Shown piece by piece: positions 1 to 7,513 of a stretch of DNA of 13,884 nucleotides. Source of the stretch: JOPF136 sp035272605 (GTDB taxonomy: Bacteria > Acidobacteriota > Terriglobia > Acidiferrales > UBA7541); NCBI GenBank assembly GCA_035272605.1, contig DATEQM010000232.1:1-13884 (forward strand), given 5' to 3'. Each line of letters opens with the position of its first letter. The first letter of the stretch is position 1. Below the pieces are notes generated by a model, which saw only the letters and a program-made list of their open reading frames with translations, was not told the DNA's origin and made no database searches. The position numbers and the translations under genes are program-made.

Positions 1-251
1 GCGGAAACGCGCGCGGCAAAGAACGGATCGTGAGCCAGCGAATCGGGAACGGGAACCGCGAATTCACGGACGAGCGCGGAGGCCTGGGAGGCAAGGTCGA
101 GCGCCTCGCGGCAGCGGTCGCAGAGCTGGAGATGTGCCGCCAGGGCCGGAGCGGGACGCGCGGGCGCGCCGGCCACGAGGGCTTCGACGCAGTCCTCGAG
201 TTGGGCCTCGAAGGCGCGACAGGCCCCGTCACTTCGATCGAAAAGCCACAT
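1..251 (-). CDS. Probable zinc-finger anti-sigma factor, N-terminal part (runs off left edge)
   Basis: Translating the minus strand from the ATG at 251 gives 83 residues open to the window edge, beginning MWLFDRSDGACRAFEAQL. It contains H40-LQL-C44-DR-C47, the HX3CX2C arrangement of zf-HC2/ZAS anti-sigma factors, which bind zinc and hold an ECF sigma factor inactive. A GGAGG ribosome site lies 7-8 nt before the ATG. The start is only 2 nt after the stop of the sigma gene, so the two are probably translationally coupled and made in fixed proportion. Any transmembrane or sensor part would lie beyond the left edge and is not visible. The family call rests on the zinc motif and the sigma neighbour. 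A non-anti-sigma zf-HC2 protein is possible but less likely. Confidence 0.75.
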   Translation of the reverse strand, partial: MWLFDRSDGACRAFEAQLEDCVEALVAGAPARPAPALAAHLQLCDRCREALDLASQASALVREFAVPVPDSLAHDPFFAARVS

Positions 252-253
252 AG

Positions 254-889
254 TTACTTCCTCCCAATGGCCGAAGCCACCAGCCGGCGCGAATTTCCGT
301 AGCGCCGGCGGTACAGATCGGAAAGGCGGCGGCGCGCGCGGAACATCCGGACTTTCACGGTGTTCGGATTCATATTCATCGCCAAGCTGATTTCCTCGAC
401 GGAATAGCCTTCCACTTCCTTGAGCACAATCATGAGTCGTTCTTCGGGGGACAGCTCAGAGAGGAGGCGCTCGACGGCCTGGCGGGCCTCGGCGCGCTCC
501 AGAGCGGCGATGCCGGGCTCTTCCGGAACGGTCTGGCCGATGCGTTCCTCCTGCTCCTCGCTGAGATCCGATTCGTAGACCAGCTTCCGGGCCTTCTTTT
601 TCCGGAGGTAATCGTAGGTCTCGTTGACGGTGATCTTGTAGAGCCAGGTGCCAAAACTGGAGCGGCCGTCGAAGCGGCGAATGGCCAGGAAGACCTTGAG
701 GAACACCTGCTGGGAGATGTCCTCGATGTCCTCGTTCCACCGGAGAATGCCGGCGACGATGCCCAGGACGCGCTTTTGATGAGCGCGGACGAGCTCCTCG
801 AATGCTGGGACGTCCCCCTGCTGGGCGCGGCGAATGCAGGCGGACTCCTCCTCCCTGGGACCGGAGGCCAGCCCGCGAGCCGGTGCCAT
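254..889 (-). CDS. ECF-type RNA polymerase sigma factor (sigma-70 family, SigE/RpoE-like)
   Basis: This gene encodes 211 aa from the ATG at 889. Region sigma-2 (about residues 24-95) shows AFEELVRAHQKRV, then DIEDISQQVFLKVF and FGTWLYKITVNETYDYLRKKK, the classic core-binding and -10 recognition helices. A short acidic linker follows. Region sigma-4 (about 137-192) has LSPEERLMIVLKEVEGYSVEEIS and NTVKVRMFRARRRL, the -35 binding helix-turn-helix. Length fits the ECF family. It directs core polymerase to a stress or envelope regulon, and the zinc-finger protein 2 nt downstream is its likely antagonist. A GTG at 916 preceded by AAGGA is an alternative start, adding nine residues. I prefer 889 because the promoter candidate at 929-955 would begin the transcript only a few nt before that GTG. 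Confidence 0.93.
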   Translation of the reverse strand: MAPARGLASGPREEESACIRRAQQGDVPAFEELVRAHQKRVLGIVAGILRWNEDIEDISQQVFLKVFLAIRRFDGRSSFGTWLYKITVNETYDYLRKKKARKLVYESDLSEEQEERIGQTVPEEPGIAALERAEARQAVERLLSELSPEERLMIVLKEVEGYSVEEISLAMNMNPNTVKVRMFRARRRLSDLYRRRYGNSRRLVASAIGRK

Positions 890-928
890 GCGCGCCTGTG
901 CTACGGCCAAATTCACTCCATTCCTTGG

Positions 929-955
929 GACGTGGGGGGCGTCCCTGCGGTTACA
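929..955 (-). promoter_or_regulatory. Candidate ECF-type promoter of the sigma/anti-sigma pair
   Basis: Read on the minus strand, TGTAACC (955-949) is followed by exactly 16 nt and then CGTC (932-929). An AAC-containing -35 with a CGTC -10 at this spacing is the usual pattern of ECF sigma promoters, which are often autoregulated. The predicted transcript start is near 922, giving about 33 nt of leader to the ATG at 889. The call rests on one motif match in a GC-rich region and is unsupported by experiment. Confidence 0.45.
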
Positions 956-1091
956 ACGGGAAACGGGAGAGTTGCCCCAGAGCCAGAAGGAAGCGAAGCC
1001 ATTCGCCCGGCGAGGAGCGCTTGGGGGCCGGTGCGCTCGCAGGACCCTGGGGAAGATGGGCGGGAGAGGACGGACTGAAAGTCTGCCCTAC

Positions 1092-1120
1092 TTGCGCTGT
1101 ACGTATCGTTATGGTGTAAT
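1092..1120 (+). promoter_or_regulatory. Candidate housekeeping promoter of the XRE regulator (predicts leaderless mRNA)
   Basis: TTGCGC (1092-1097) and TGTAAT (1115-1120) are separated by 17 nt. The -10 matches five of six consensus bases and the -35 matches the TTG. Only six bases lie between the -10 and the ATG at 1127, so transcription would begin at or next to the start codon. No ribosome site precedes that ATG, which agrees with a leaderless message. Confidence 0.45.
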
Positions 1121-1126
1121 GCCGCC

Positions 1127-1498
1127 ATGATTATCGGTGACCGTATTCGCTCACTCCGTGAAACCAAGACGTTGTCCCAGGGGGACATCGAAAAGCGCAC
1201 CGGCCTGCTGCGGTGCTATATCTCGCGCGTCGAGAACGGGCACACCGTGCCCGCGCTGGACACGATCGAGAAAATCGCGCGCGCCCTCGAGGTGCCGCTC
1301 TACCAACTGTTCTACGATGGCGAGGAACCGCCGGTGCTGCCGAAGCTTCCGCGGCGCCGTTCCGCCGACGACATCGTATGGGGCAGTGCCGGCAAGGATG
1401 CGCGGACATTGACGCGCTTCCGGCGCCTGTTGGGGAAGATTGCGGAACCCGATCGCAAGCTTCTCTTCTACATGGCGCAAAAGCTCGCGCGGCGTTAG
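1127..1498 (+). CDS. XRE-family helix-turn-helix transcriptional regulator
   Basis: This 123-aa protein has an XRE/Cro-CI DNA-binding domain at about residues 5-60. The two key helices are SQGDIEKRTGL and RCYISRVENGHTVP, followed by the usual TIEKIARALEVPLYQLFYDGEEPP ending. The remaining 60 residues are basic and helical (ARTLTRFRRLLGKIAEPDRKLLFYMAQKLARR) with no recognised sensor domain, so it probably acts as a simple dimeric repressor or activator. It stands alone, divergent from the sigma gene and convergent with guaA, so its targets cannot be inferred from position. The region 890-1126 upstream holds no gene, only the two divergent promoter candidates. The ATG at 1127 is the only start that precedes the domain. 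Confidence 0.9.
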   Translation: MIIGDRIRSLRETKTLSQGDIEKRTGLLRCYISRVENGHTVPALDTIEKIARALEVPLYQLFYDGEEPPVLPKLPRRRSADDIVWGSAGKDARTLTRFRRLLGKIAEPDRKLLFYMAQKLARR

Positions 1499-1530
1499 TC
1501 GAGGCCACCCAGCCGTTCGCCGCAGGCGGA

Positions 1531-1558
1531 CGACGGAAGAGTTCCCTTCTTCCCGTCG
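1531..1558. terminator. Hairpin between convergent genes, possible bidirectional terminator
   Basis: CGACGGAAGA (1531-1540) pairs with TCTTCCCGTCG (1548-1558) with one bulged C and a 7-nt loop. It lies in the 68-nt gap between the stops of the XRE gene and guaA, where a shared terminator is expected. There is no T-run on either strand, so it is not a classic intrinsic terminator. Confidence 0.4.
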
Positions 1559-1566
1559 GTGCATTG

Positions 1567-3105
1567 CTATTCCCATTCGATGGTGCTCGGGGGCTTGGAG
1601 CTGACGTCGTAGACGACGCGGCTGACGCCCCGGACCTCGTTGGCAATGCGCGCGGAGATGGAAGCCAGGACATCATAAGGCAGGCGGGACCAGTCCGCGG
1701 TCATGGCGTCTTCGGATTCCACGACGCGGACAGCGATGGTCGTGCCGTAGCTGCGGTCGTCTCCCATCACACCCACAGTGCGGACGGGCAGGAGCACGGC
1801 GAAGGCCTGCCAGGTCTTGTCGTATAGGCCGGCGCGGCGAATTTCCTCCACCACGATGGCATCGGCCTCGCGGAGCGTGGCGAGGCGCTCTTCCGTCACT
1901 TCCCCGAGGAGGCGCACGGCCAGGCCAGGGCCGGGGAACGGGTGCTTGGTGAGCATTTCCTGCGGAATGCCCAGCTCGCGACCGATGCGGCGGACTTCGT
2001 CCTTGAAGAGGTCGCGGAGGGGCTCGACGAGCTCGAAGGGAAGGTCCGCAGGCAGGCCGCCGACGTTGTGATGCGTCTTGATGGTGGCCGAGGGGCCGCG
2101 GACGGAGACGGACTCGATCACGTCGGGATAGAGAGTGCCCTGGACGAGGAAGCGGATGCCGCCGAGCTTGCGAGCTTCGTCAGCGAAGACGGCGATGAAT
2201 TCGTGGCCGATGCGGCGGCGCTTCTCTTCCGGGTCGGTGACGCCGGCGAGTTGCGCGAGGAAGCGCGGGCCGGCGCGCACGCCATCCACGTTCAATCCCA
2301 GGCGGTTCCGCAGCAGGTCCAGGGTGTGCTCGTACTCGTCCTTGCGGAGCAGGCCAGTATCCACAAAGACATTAGTGAGGCGGTCACCGATGGCGCGATG
2401 GACGAGCACGGCCGCGACGGCGGAGTCCACGCCGCCGGAAAGCGCGCAGATGGCCCGCGCGTCGCCGACGCGTTTGCGGACGGATTCGACGGCTTCCGCG
2501 AGGAATGCGCCTCCGCTCCAGTTGGGCTGGGCATGGCAGATATCGAAAACGAAATTGCCCAACATATCGGCGCCGTGCTCGGTGTGGCGGACTTCGGGAT
2601 GGAATTCGACAGCGAAGATGCGGCGATCGGGATTCTCGACGGCGGAGATGGCATTGTCGGTGGTGCCGGTGAGGCGGAAGCCGGCGGGAAGGCCGACGAC
2701 GTGGTCGCCGTGGCTGTTCCAGACGCGGAGAGAGGGAGGGAGGCCGCGGAAAAGTAGCGAGCCGTTGCGGACGACGAACTGGGCGGGGCCGTACTCGCGG
2801 CGGGTGGCGCGTTCCACTTTTCCGCCGAGGGTGTGAGCGATCCACTGGAGGCCGTAGCAAATGCCGAGGACGGGCAGGCCGAGATCGAGCACGCCGGGAT
2901 CGCAGACGGGGGACGACGGATCGTAGACGGAGGAGGGCCCGCCGGAAAGGACGACGCCGGAGGGCTGGTAGCGACGGACTTCGTCGAGCGACGCGGTGCA
3001 GGGGAGGATGGCGGAGAAAACGTCGCGCTCGCGGATGCGGCGGGCGATGAGCTGCGTGTATTGGGAACCGAAGTCGAGGATGACGATGCCGCCGAGGACG
3101 CTCAT
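1567..3105 (-). CDS. guaA: GMP synthase (glutamine-hydrolysing)
   Basis: This gene converts XMP to GMP with ATP and glutamine, the last step of guanine nucleotide synthesis, in the cytosol. The 512-aa product has the usual length and order. A class I glutaminase domain carries nucleophile C83 in GICYGLQ and the H169/E171 pair in FHPEVRHTEHG. The ATP-pyrophosphatase domain follows with its PP-loop SGGVDS at 223-228, then the lid motif KTHHNVGGLP and a C-terminal dimerisation domain ending PPSTIEWE. I chose the ATG at 3105 because MSVLGGIVILDFGSQYTQ matches the family start. A TTG 48 nt upstream only adds repeat-like sequence. No good ribosome site is seen. The gene is last in the minus-strand run, 154 nt after leuS, with repeat material in the gap. 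Confidence 0.97.
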   Translation of the reverse strand: MSVLGGIVILDFGSQYTQLIARRIRERDVFSAILPCTASLDEVRRYQPSGVVLSGGPSSVYDPSSPVCDPGVLDLGLPVLGICYGLQWIAHTLGGKVERATRREYGPAQFVVRNGSLLFRGLPPSLRVWNSHGDHVVGLPAGFRLTGTTDNAISAVENPDRRIFAVEFHPEVRHTEHGADMLGNFVFDICHAQPNWSGGAFLAEAVESVRKRVGDARAICALSGGVDSAVAAVLVHRAIGDRLTNVFVDTGLLRKDEYEHTLDLLRNRLGLNVDGVRAGPRFLAQLAGVTDPEEKRRRIGHEFIAVFADEARKLGGIRFLVQGTLYPDVIESVSVRGPSATIKTHHNVGGLPADLPFELVEPLRDLFKDEVRRIGRELGIPQEMLTKHPFPGPGLAVRLLGEVTEERLATLREADAIVVEEIRRAGLYDKTWQAFAVLLPVRTVGVMGDDRSYGTTIAVRVVESEDAMTADWSRLPYDVLASISARIANEVRGVSRVVYDVSSKPPSTIEWE

Positions 3106-3148
3106 GTGGGGATAGTTTAGCGTGAAATGGGGGGAGAGGGGAGTTTCT

Positions 3149-3211
3149 CGCAAAGACGCAAAGAGGCAAGGTTCGCAAAGGTGAGAGAAAAGAGTCGAAC
3201 ACGAGTACGGA
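3149..3211. repeat. Low-complexity repeat block between leuS and guaA (CGCAAAGA units, then ACGGAG units)
   Basis: From about 3149 to 3180 the motif CGCAAAGA recurs imperfectly. At 3188-3211 comes AAAAGAGTCGAACACGAG followed by TACGGAG, running directly into palindrome copy R1. A similar lead-in precedes copy R5 at the right edge. The gap 3106-3259 holds no gene. Confidence 0.6.
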
Positions 3212-3237
3212 GGGCGGACACCTGGGTCCGCCCCTAC
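3212..3237 (-). repeat. GTAG-hairpin palindromic element, copy R1 (intergenic)
   Basis: On the minus strand this reads GTAG followed at once by arm GGGCGGAC, loop CCAGGT and arm GTCCGCCC, a perfect 8-bp inverted repeat. It lies between leuS and guaA, 23 nt past the leuS stop, and could also act as a transcript-stabilising or terminating hairpin. It is identical over 26 bp to copy R3 inside leuS. Confidence 0.85.
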
Positions 3238-3259
3238 GATCTGGCGCTTGGGCCAGAGG

Positions 3260-5824
3260 CTAGCCGACGACGAGATTGACGAGTTTATCGGGGACGAAGA
3301 TGGTTTTGCGGATGGGCTTGCCTGCTAGCCAATGGGCGATGCGGGAATCGGAACGGGCGCGGGAGACGAGTTCGGCTTCGGGGAGGCCGGCCTCGCACTC
3401 GAGGCGGGCGCGGACGCGTCCGTTGACCTGGACGACTACCTCGACCATTTCTTCGCGGGCTAATTCCTCGTTATAGGCGGGCCAGGTGGCGCGGGCCAGG
3501 CCACCTTGGTGGCCGAGCATTTCCCAGAATTCCTCGGCGACGTGCGGGGCCATGGGGGCGAGCATCAGGGTGAACATTTCCAGGGCTTCGCGGAGGACTG
3601 CGGGGCTGGCGTTGGTTTCGAGGGGCTCGACGGACTGCAACTCGTTAACCAATTCCATGAGCAAGGCGACGGAGGAATTGAAGTGCCAGCGGACTTCGTA
3701 GTCGCGGGTGACGCGACGAAGAGTTTGATGGGCGCGGCGGAGGATGGCGCGGTCGGAGGGAGCGGGGGCCGCAGCGGGCTGCGACTTACTGGGGCGGACA
3801 CTTGGGTCCGCCCCTACGGAGTGAAGCTGCGGTGCGGCCGCGGGGAGGCGATCGGCGTGGCGGGCGATGAGGCGCCAGGCTTTGTGGAGGAAGCGGGAGC
3901 AGCCTTCCATGCCCTGCTCGCTCCATTCCAGATCTTTTTCGGGCGGGGCGGCGAAGAGGGTGTAGACGCGGGCGGCGTCGCAGCCGTAGGACTGGGCCAT
4001 GTCGAGCGCGCCGACCACGTTGCCCTTGGATTTCGACATGGCGGTGCCGCCCTTGAGCACCATTCCCTGAGTGAAGAGGCGCGTGAACGGCTCCGAATGA
4101 TTCACGAGGCCCAGGTCGCGGAATACTTTGCAGAAAAAGCGGGAGTAGAGCAGGTGCAGGATGGCGTGGGTGATTCCGCCGATGTACTGGTCCACGGGAT
4201 TCCAGTAGGCGACCGCGGCGGGGTCGAAGGGGGCGCGGTCGTTGTGGGGGTCGGCGTAGCGGTAGTAATACCAGGAAGAATCGAAAAACGTGTCCATGGT
4301 GTCGGTCTCGCGGCGGGCGGCGCCTCCGCATTTGGGACATTTCGCGTTGAAGAATTCCGGGACACTGGCGAGAGGGGAACGGCCCTCGCCGGTGATGCTG
4401 ACCTCCGCGGGGAGCCGCACGGGAAGATCGCTATCCGGGACGGGAACGATGCCGCATGCAGGACAGTGCACGACGGGGATGGGCGTGCCCCAGTAGCGCT
4501 GGCGGCTGACGCCCCAATCTTTGATGCGGAAGACGATTTCGCCGCGGCCGAAGCCGCGGGCTTCGGCGTCGGCGGTCATGCGTTCGATGGCTTCGCCGGG
4601 CGTGAGGCCGGAGTAGGGGCCGGAGTCCACGACGGTGCCCTGGGTGTGGTCGTCGAAGGCGGCTTCGAGTGTGTCTGCAAAGAGCGCGATGGGAGTGAGG
4701 GGCTGGACGACGACGCGGATGGGGAGATGGTACTTTTTGCAGAATTCAAAATCGCGCTGGTCGTGAGCAGGGACGGCCATGACGGCGCCAGTGCCGTAGC
4801 CGGAGAGGACGAAATTGGCAACCCAGATGGGCAGGCGCTCGCCGGAAAAGGGATTGATGGCGTAACGGCCGGTGAAAAAGCCTTCTTTTTCGGCAGTCTC
4901 CAGTTCGGCAGCGCGCTGGCCTTGGTGCAAGAGGCGGCGCGATTCGGCTTCCAGGGCGGCGCGATTCGGCGCGTCGGCGAGAAGTTCCGGAAGCAGGGGA
5001 TGGTCAGCAGAGAGTATTACGGCTGTGGAGCCGTAGATGGTGTCAATGCGGGTGGTGAAGACTTCGATGGCTGGGCGGACACCTGGGTCCGCCCCTACGG
5101 CGTTGGGGCCCTCGACGGCGAAACGGACGCGGGCGCCATGGGATTTGCCGATCCAGTTGCGCTGCATGAGTACGACGCGCTCGGGCCATCCCGGCTCGAT
5201 GCGTGACAAATCATCGAGCAGCTCGTCCGCGTACTTGGTGATGCGCAGAAACCACTGTTCGATTTCGCGGGTTTCCACCTGGGTGTCTTCATGCCGCCAG
5301 CAGCAGCCGCCCACGACCTGCTCGTTGGCGAGGACGGTGTGGCATTTGGGGCACCAGTTGACGCGGCTTTTTTTGCGATAGGCCAGGCCGCGTTCGAGCA
5401 TGCGGAGGAAAATCCACTGGTTCCAGCGATAGTATTCGGGCTCACAGGTGGAGATTTCGCGGCGCCAGTCGTAGCTGAAGCCGAAGCGGCGGCAGGCGAT
5501 TTTGATTTCCGCGATGTTGGCGTTGGTCCAGTCGCGGGGGTGCACGCCGCGCTGGATGGCGGCGTTTTCCGCGGGCAGTCCGAAGGAGTCCCACCCCATG
5601 GGATGGATGACATTGAAGCCGCGGAGGCGGCGGAAACGGGCCACGGCGTCGCCGATGGTGTAATTGCGCATGTGCCCCATGTGGAGGGTGCCGGAGGGAT
5701 AGGGCAGCATCTCCAGGACGTAGTATTTGGGCCGGGAGGAGTCGGCGTCGGATTGGAAGGAGCCCTCGCGCTCCCAGCGTTCCTGCCAGCGCTGCTCGAT
5801 TTCCTGTGGCCGATACTCTGCCAA
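3260..5824 (-). CDS. leuS: Leucine--tRNA ligase
   Basis: This gene charges tRNA-Leu with leucine in the cytosol and edits mischarged products. The 854-aa protein has the class I HIGH motif as HMGH (48-51, in PYPSGTLHMGH), the CP1 editing domain beginning with TTRIDTIYG near 258 and including GYGTGAVMAVPAHDQRDFEF, cysteine pairs such as CPKC and CPAC, and the KMSKS loop as AMSKSKGN near 595-602. The C-terminus is the anticodon-binding and VNGRVRARLE region. I chose TTG at 5824 because GAAGGAG precedes it by 6 nt and AEYRPQEIEQRWQ matches the family N-terminus. Longer starts read through repeat R6. Two in-frame palindromic repeats add VGADPGVRP (243-251) and VGADPSVRP (670-678), both in expected loops or linkers. 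Confidence 0.97.
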   Translation of the reverse strand: MAEYRPQEIEQRWQERWEREGSFQSDADSSRPKYYVLEMLPYPSGTLHMGHMRNYTIGDAVARFRRLRGFNVIHPMGWDSFGLPAENAAIQRGVHPRDWTNANIAEIKIACRRFGFSYDWRREISTCEPEYYRWNQWIFLRMLERGLAYRKKSRVNWCPKCHTVLANEQVVGGCCWRHEDTQVETREIEQWFLRITKYADELLDDLSRIEPGWPERVVLMQRNWIGKSHGARVRFAVEGPNAVGADPGVRPAIEVFTTRIDTIYGSTAVILSADHPLLPELLADAPNRAALEAESRRLLHQGQRAAELETAEKEGFFTGRYAINPFSGERLPIWVANFVLSGYGTGAVMAVPAHDQRDFEFCKKYHLPIRVVVQPLTPIALFADTLEAAFDDHTQGTVVDSGPYSGLTPGEAIERMTADAEARGFGRGEIVFRIKDWGVSRQRYWGTPIPVVHCPACGIVPVPDSDLPVRLPAEVSITGEGRSPLASVPEFFNAKCPKCGGAARRETDTMDTFFDSSWYYYRYADPHNDRAPFDPAAVAYWNPVDQYIGGITHAILHLLYSRFFCKVFRDLGLVNHSEPFTRLFTQGMVLKGGTAMSKSKGNVVGALDMAQSYGCDAARVYTLFAAPPEKDLEWSEQGMEGCSRFLHKAWRLIARHADRLPAAAPQLHSVGADPSVRPSKSQPAAAPAPSDRAILRRAHQTLRRVTRDYEVRWHFNSSVALLMELVNELQSVEPLETNASPAVLREALEMFTLMLAPMAPHVAEEFWEMLGHQGGLARATWPAYNEELAREEMVEVVVQVNGRVRARLECEAGLPEAELVSRARSDSRIAHWLAGKPIRKTIFVPDKLVNLVVG
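3792..3817 (-). repeat. GTAG-hairpin palindromic element, copy R2 (inside leuS)
   Basis: Arms GGGCGGAC (3792-3799) and GTCCGCCC (3806-3813) flank a loop, with GTAG on the minus strand at the foot. It is in frame in leuS and encodes VGADPSVRP, between the catalytic core and the anticodon-binding domain. It differs from R1 and R3 at one base in the loop. Confidence 0.9.
5073..5098 (-). repeat. GTAG-hairpin palindromic element, copy R3 (inside leuS)
   Basis: This has the same arms and GTAG foot as R1, identical over 26 bp. In leuS it encodes VGADPGVRP at residues 243-251, just before the editing-domain motif TTRIDTIYG. Confidence 0.9.
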
Positions 5825-5861
5825 TGCGATCTCCTTCCAACAGATTCGGTGCGGAAAGAGG

Positions 5862-5889
5862 GCACACCCGCCGCGGCGGGCGCCCCTAC
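5862..5889 (-). repeat. GTAG-hairpin palindromic element, diverged copy R6 (leuS leader)
   Basis: On the minus strand GTAGGGGC leads into a GC palindrome with core CCCGCCGCGGCGGG (5867-5880) and a TGTGCC end. It keeps the head of the other copies but has a different stem. It lies in the 96-nt gap between the asparagine-synthetase-like gene and leuS, about 38 nt before the leuS start codon. Confidence 0.65.
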
Positions 5890-5920
5890 GGCGATGTCGG
5901 CAAGACCTATGCTGCCACAA

Positions 5921-7513
5921 TCAGTGGAGCGATGCGCGCCAAACCGCCATGGCGGTAAGAATCGAGAACAGGCGGCCGCGGGCCCCGGTTTGCCGCTGGT
6001 CGTCGATGACGCGATACACGAGGGGCCGCGGCATGAAGCCTTCGAGATGGCCGGCGTGGTCATGGAGAAGGGCGAGAACGTCGTCGCGGCGCAGCAGCGT
6101 GGCATAGTCGACGTATGGCACGACCGGGGGAAGGCGGTAGAGCTTCTTGATGAGCGGCACCCATTGCAGCGGACGAGGGCGGCGCCGCATGCGGTGCGCT
6201 TCGTACTCCTCCGGAAAATCCATGAGGCGGGGATAGAGGCGTTCGACGGTCGAGCGGTGCCATACGCTGCCGAGGCGCCATGCCAGCGGCAACGACCAGC
6301 CGGCATCCACCCAGCGCTTGTTGAGGAAAGGCGAGTACACGGGGAAGCGCGAGCGGAAGAGATGGAGGCCGGCGGACTGAAAACCTTTCCGGCGCTGCTC
6401 CAGGATGAAGGCATCGCTCTGCCAGACGAAGCTCAGGTGAGGCATGACGGACATGAAGCGGTCGAGCTGGCGAGCACTGCCGTAATATTCGGCGAAGCCG
6501 GGAGCGCACTGACGTTGCTCCTCGGCGCTGAGCACAATCCAAGTCTTGAGATCCCAATACTTGCGCAGCAGGCGGGCGGAGAGGATGCCGGAATCCACGC
6601 GGCTGAGGCGGTCAAGACCATGCGCCAGCAACCCGTAATTGAAGCCGACGGCGCGCACGTGCTCGCCATTGTTGCCGGTGATCACGCGGTCGCCCTGGCC
6701 GTATCCGCTTTTGGCAGCGATGACGAAGGTGTGCCAATGATCGAGAGGCTTGACGCCGTTGGTGAGGCGGCAGATTTCGGAGGCGCCATCGATGAAGTCG
6801 CGCGGGTCGGGAAGGATGTGATTGATCGGGAGGCCGAGGGCTCGACCCATGGCTTTAACGATTTCGACATCCTTGGCGCCGGGCTGGCCCATGACGGCGA
6901 GTTCGGGTTTGAGCCCGAGATGGAGCAGGCCCGCCAGATTGACGCGGCTATCGAACCCGGACGAGGCAGCCAGGATGGGCCGGGGACCGACGCCGGCACG
7001 CAGGCCCTCGAGGAAGAGATCGATGAGACGTTGCGCCACCTCCGGTCCGGAGGCGGGGCCGGGCTCGAGGAATTGCTGCCAGGGATGGATGCGAAGCGCC
7101 AGGTGGCGCCCGTCCCAATGCAGGATGGCGCCCATGGGGACGGCGCGCACGCCTTGGAGCAGGGTTTCGTTGTCAATGATGTGCAAGAGGCCCATGAGAT
7201 TGGCGATCGCTTCGAAATTCCAATTGAAGTCGAGGCCGCCCTGGCGAAAGAGGGAGTGGATCGTGTCGCCGTGCAGGAATCGCGCGGCGCACTCGGCATA
7301 GAAATAGTTGTTGAGGGAGTAGAACGAGTTGACGATGAAGACTTCTTCGCCGCGGCGATAGACCAGGAGAAAATTGCCGTCGTGCCGCAACAGAGGTGTG
7401 AGATCGTCGCCGGAACGCGCGGCGCGGAAGATGGGACGCAGGGAATCGCATTCGACGGGGAGTTGGCCGATGAGGCTGAGGGAATCGACCGTCTGGGCGA
7501 TGGGAGCGTTCAT
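5921..7513 (-). CDS. Asparagine-synthetase-like protein (PP-loop ATPase domain, no glutaminase cysteine)
   Basis: This 530-aa protein has the two-part layout of AsnB-type enzymes. Residues about 45-145 (GNFLLVYRRGEEVFIVNSFYSLNNYFY, then LLQGVRAVPMGAILHWDG) resemble a decayed class II glutaminase fold, but there is no Cys at position 2, so glutamine hydrolysis is not expected. The synthetase part has the PP-loop SSGFDSR (184-190) and GQPGAKDVEIVKAMGRALGLP. The usual second ATP motif GxGGDE reads TGNNGEH (279-285), a divergence from asparagine synthetase. It likely activates a carboxylate with ATP for amide formation using a free amine, but substrates are unknown. Its ATG overlaps the decarboxylase stop as ATGA, which implies coupled translation and a shared pathway. 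It may instead be a non-catalytic relative. Confidence 0.75.
   Translation of the reverse strand: MNAPIAQTVDSLSLIGQLPVECDSLRPIFRAARSGDDLTPLLRHDGNFLLVYRRGEEVFIVNSFYSLNNYFYAECAARFLHGDTIHSLFRQGGLDFNWNFEAIANLMGLLHIIDNETLLQGVRAVPMGAILHWDGRHLALRIHPWQQFLEPGPASGPEVAQRLIDLFLEGLRAGVGPRPILAASSGFDSRVNLAGLLHLGLKPELAVMGQPGAKDVEIVKAMGRALGLPINHILPDPRDFIDGASEICRLTNGVKPLDHWHTFVIAAKSGYGQGDRVITGNNGEHVRAVGFNYGLLAHGLDRLSRVDSGILSARLLRKYWDLKTWIVLSAEEQRQCAPGFAEYYGSARQLDRFMSVMPHLSFVWQSDAFILEQRRKGFQSAGLHLFRSRFPVYSPFLNKRWVDAGWSLPLAWRLGSVWHRSTVERLYPRLMDFPEEYEAHRMRRRPRPLQWVPLIKKLYRLPPVVPYVDYATLLRRDDVLALLHDHAGHLEGFMPRPLVYRVIDDQRQTGARGRLFSILTAMAVWRASLH

Noticed and set aside
3106..3153. TTG start for guaA 16 codons upstream
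   Set aside because: It adds residues read from repeat-rich intergenic DNA. The family N-terminus begins at the ATG at 3105.
3506..5206. Plus-strand open frame of 566 codons opposite leuS
   Set aside because: It is a shadow of leuS. It contains the reverse readings of the repeats (DTWVRPYG) and no recognisable domain.
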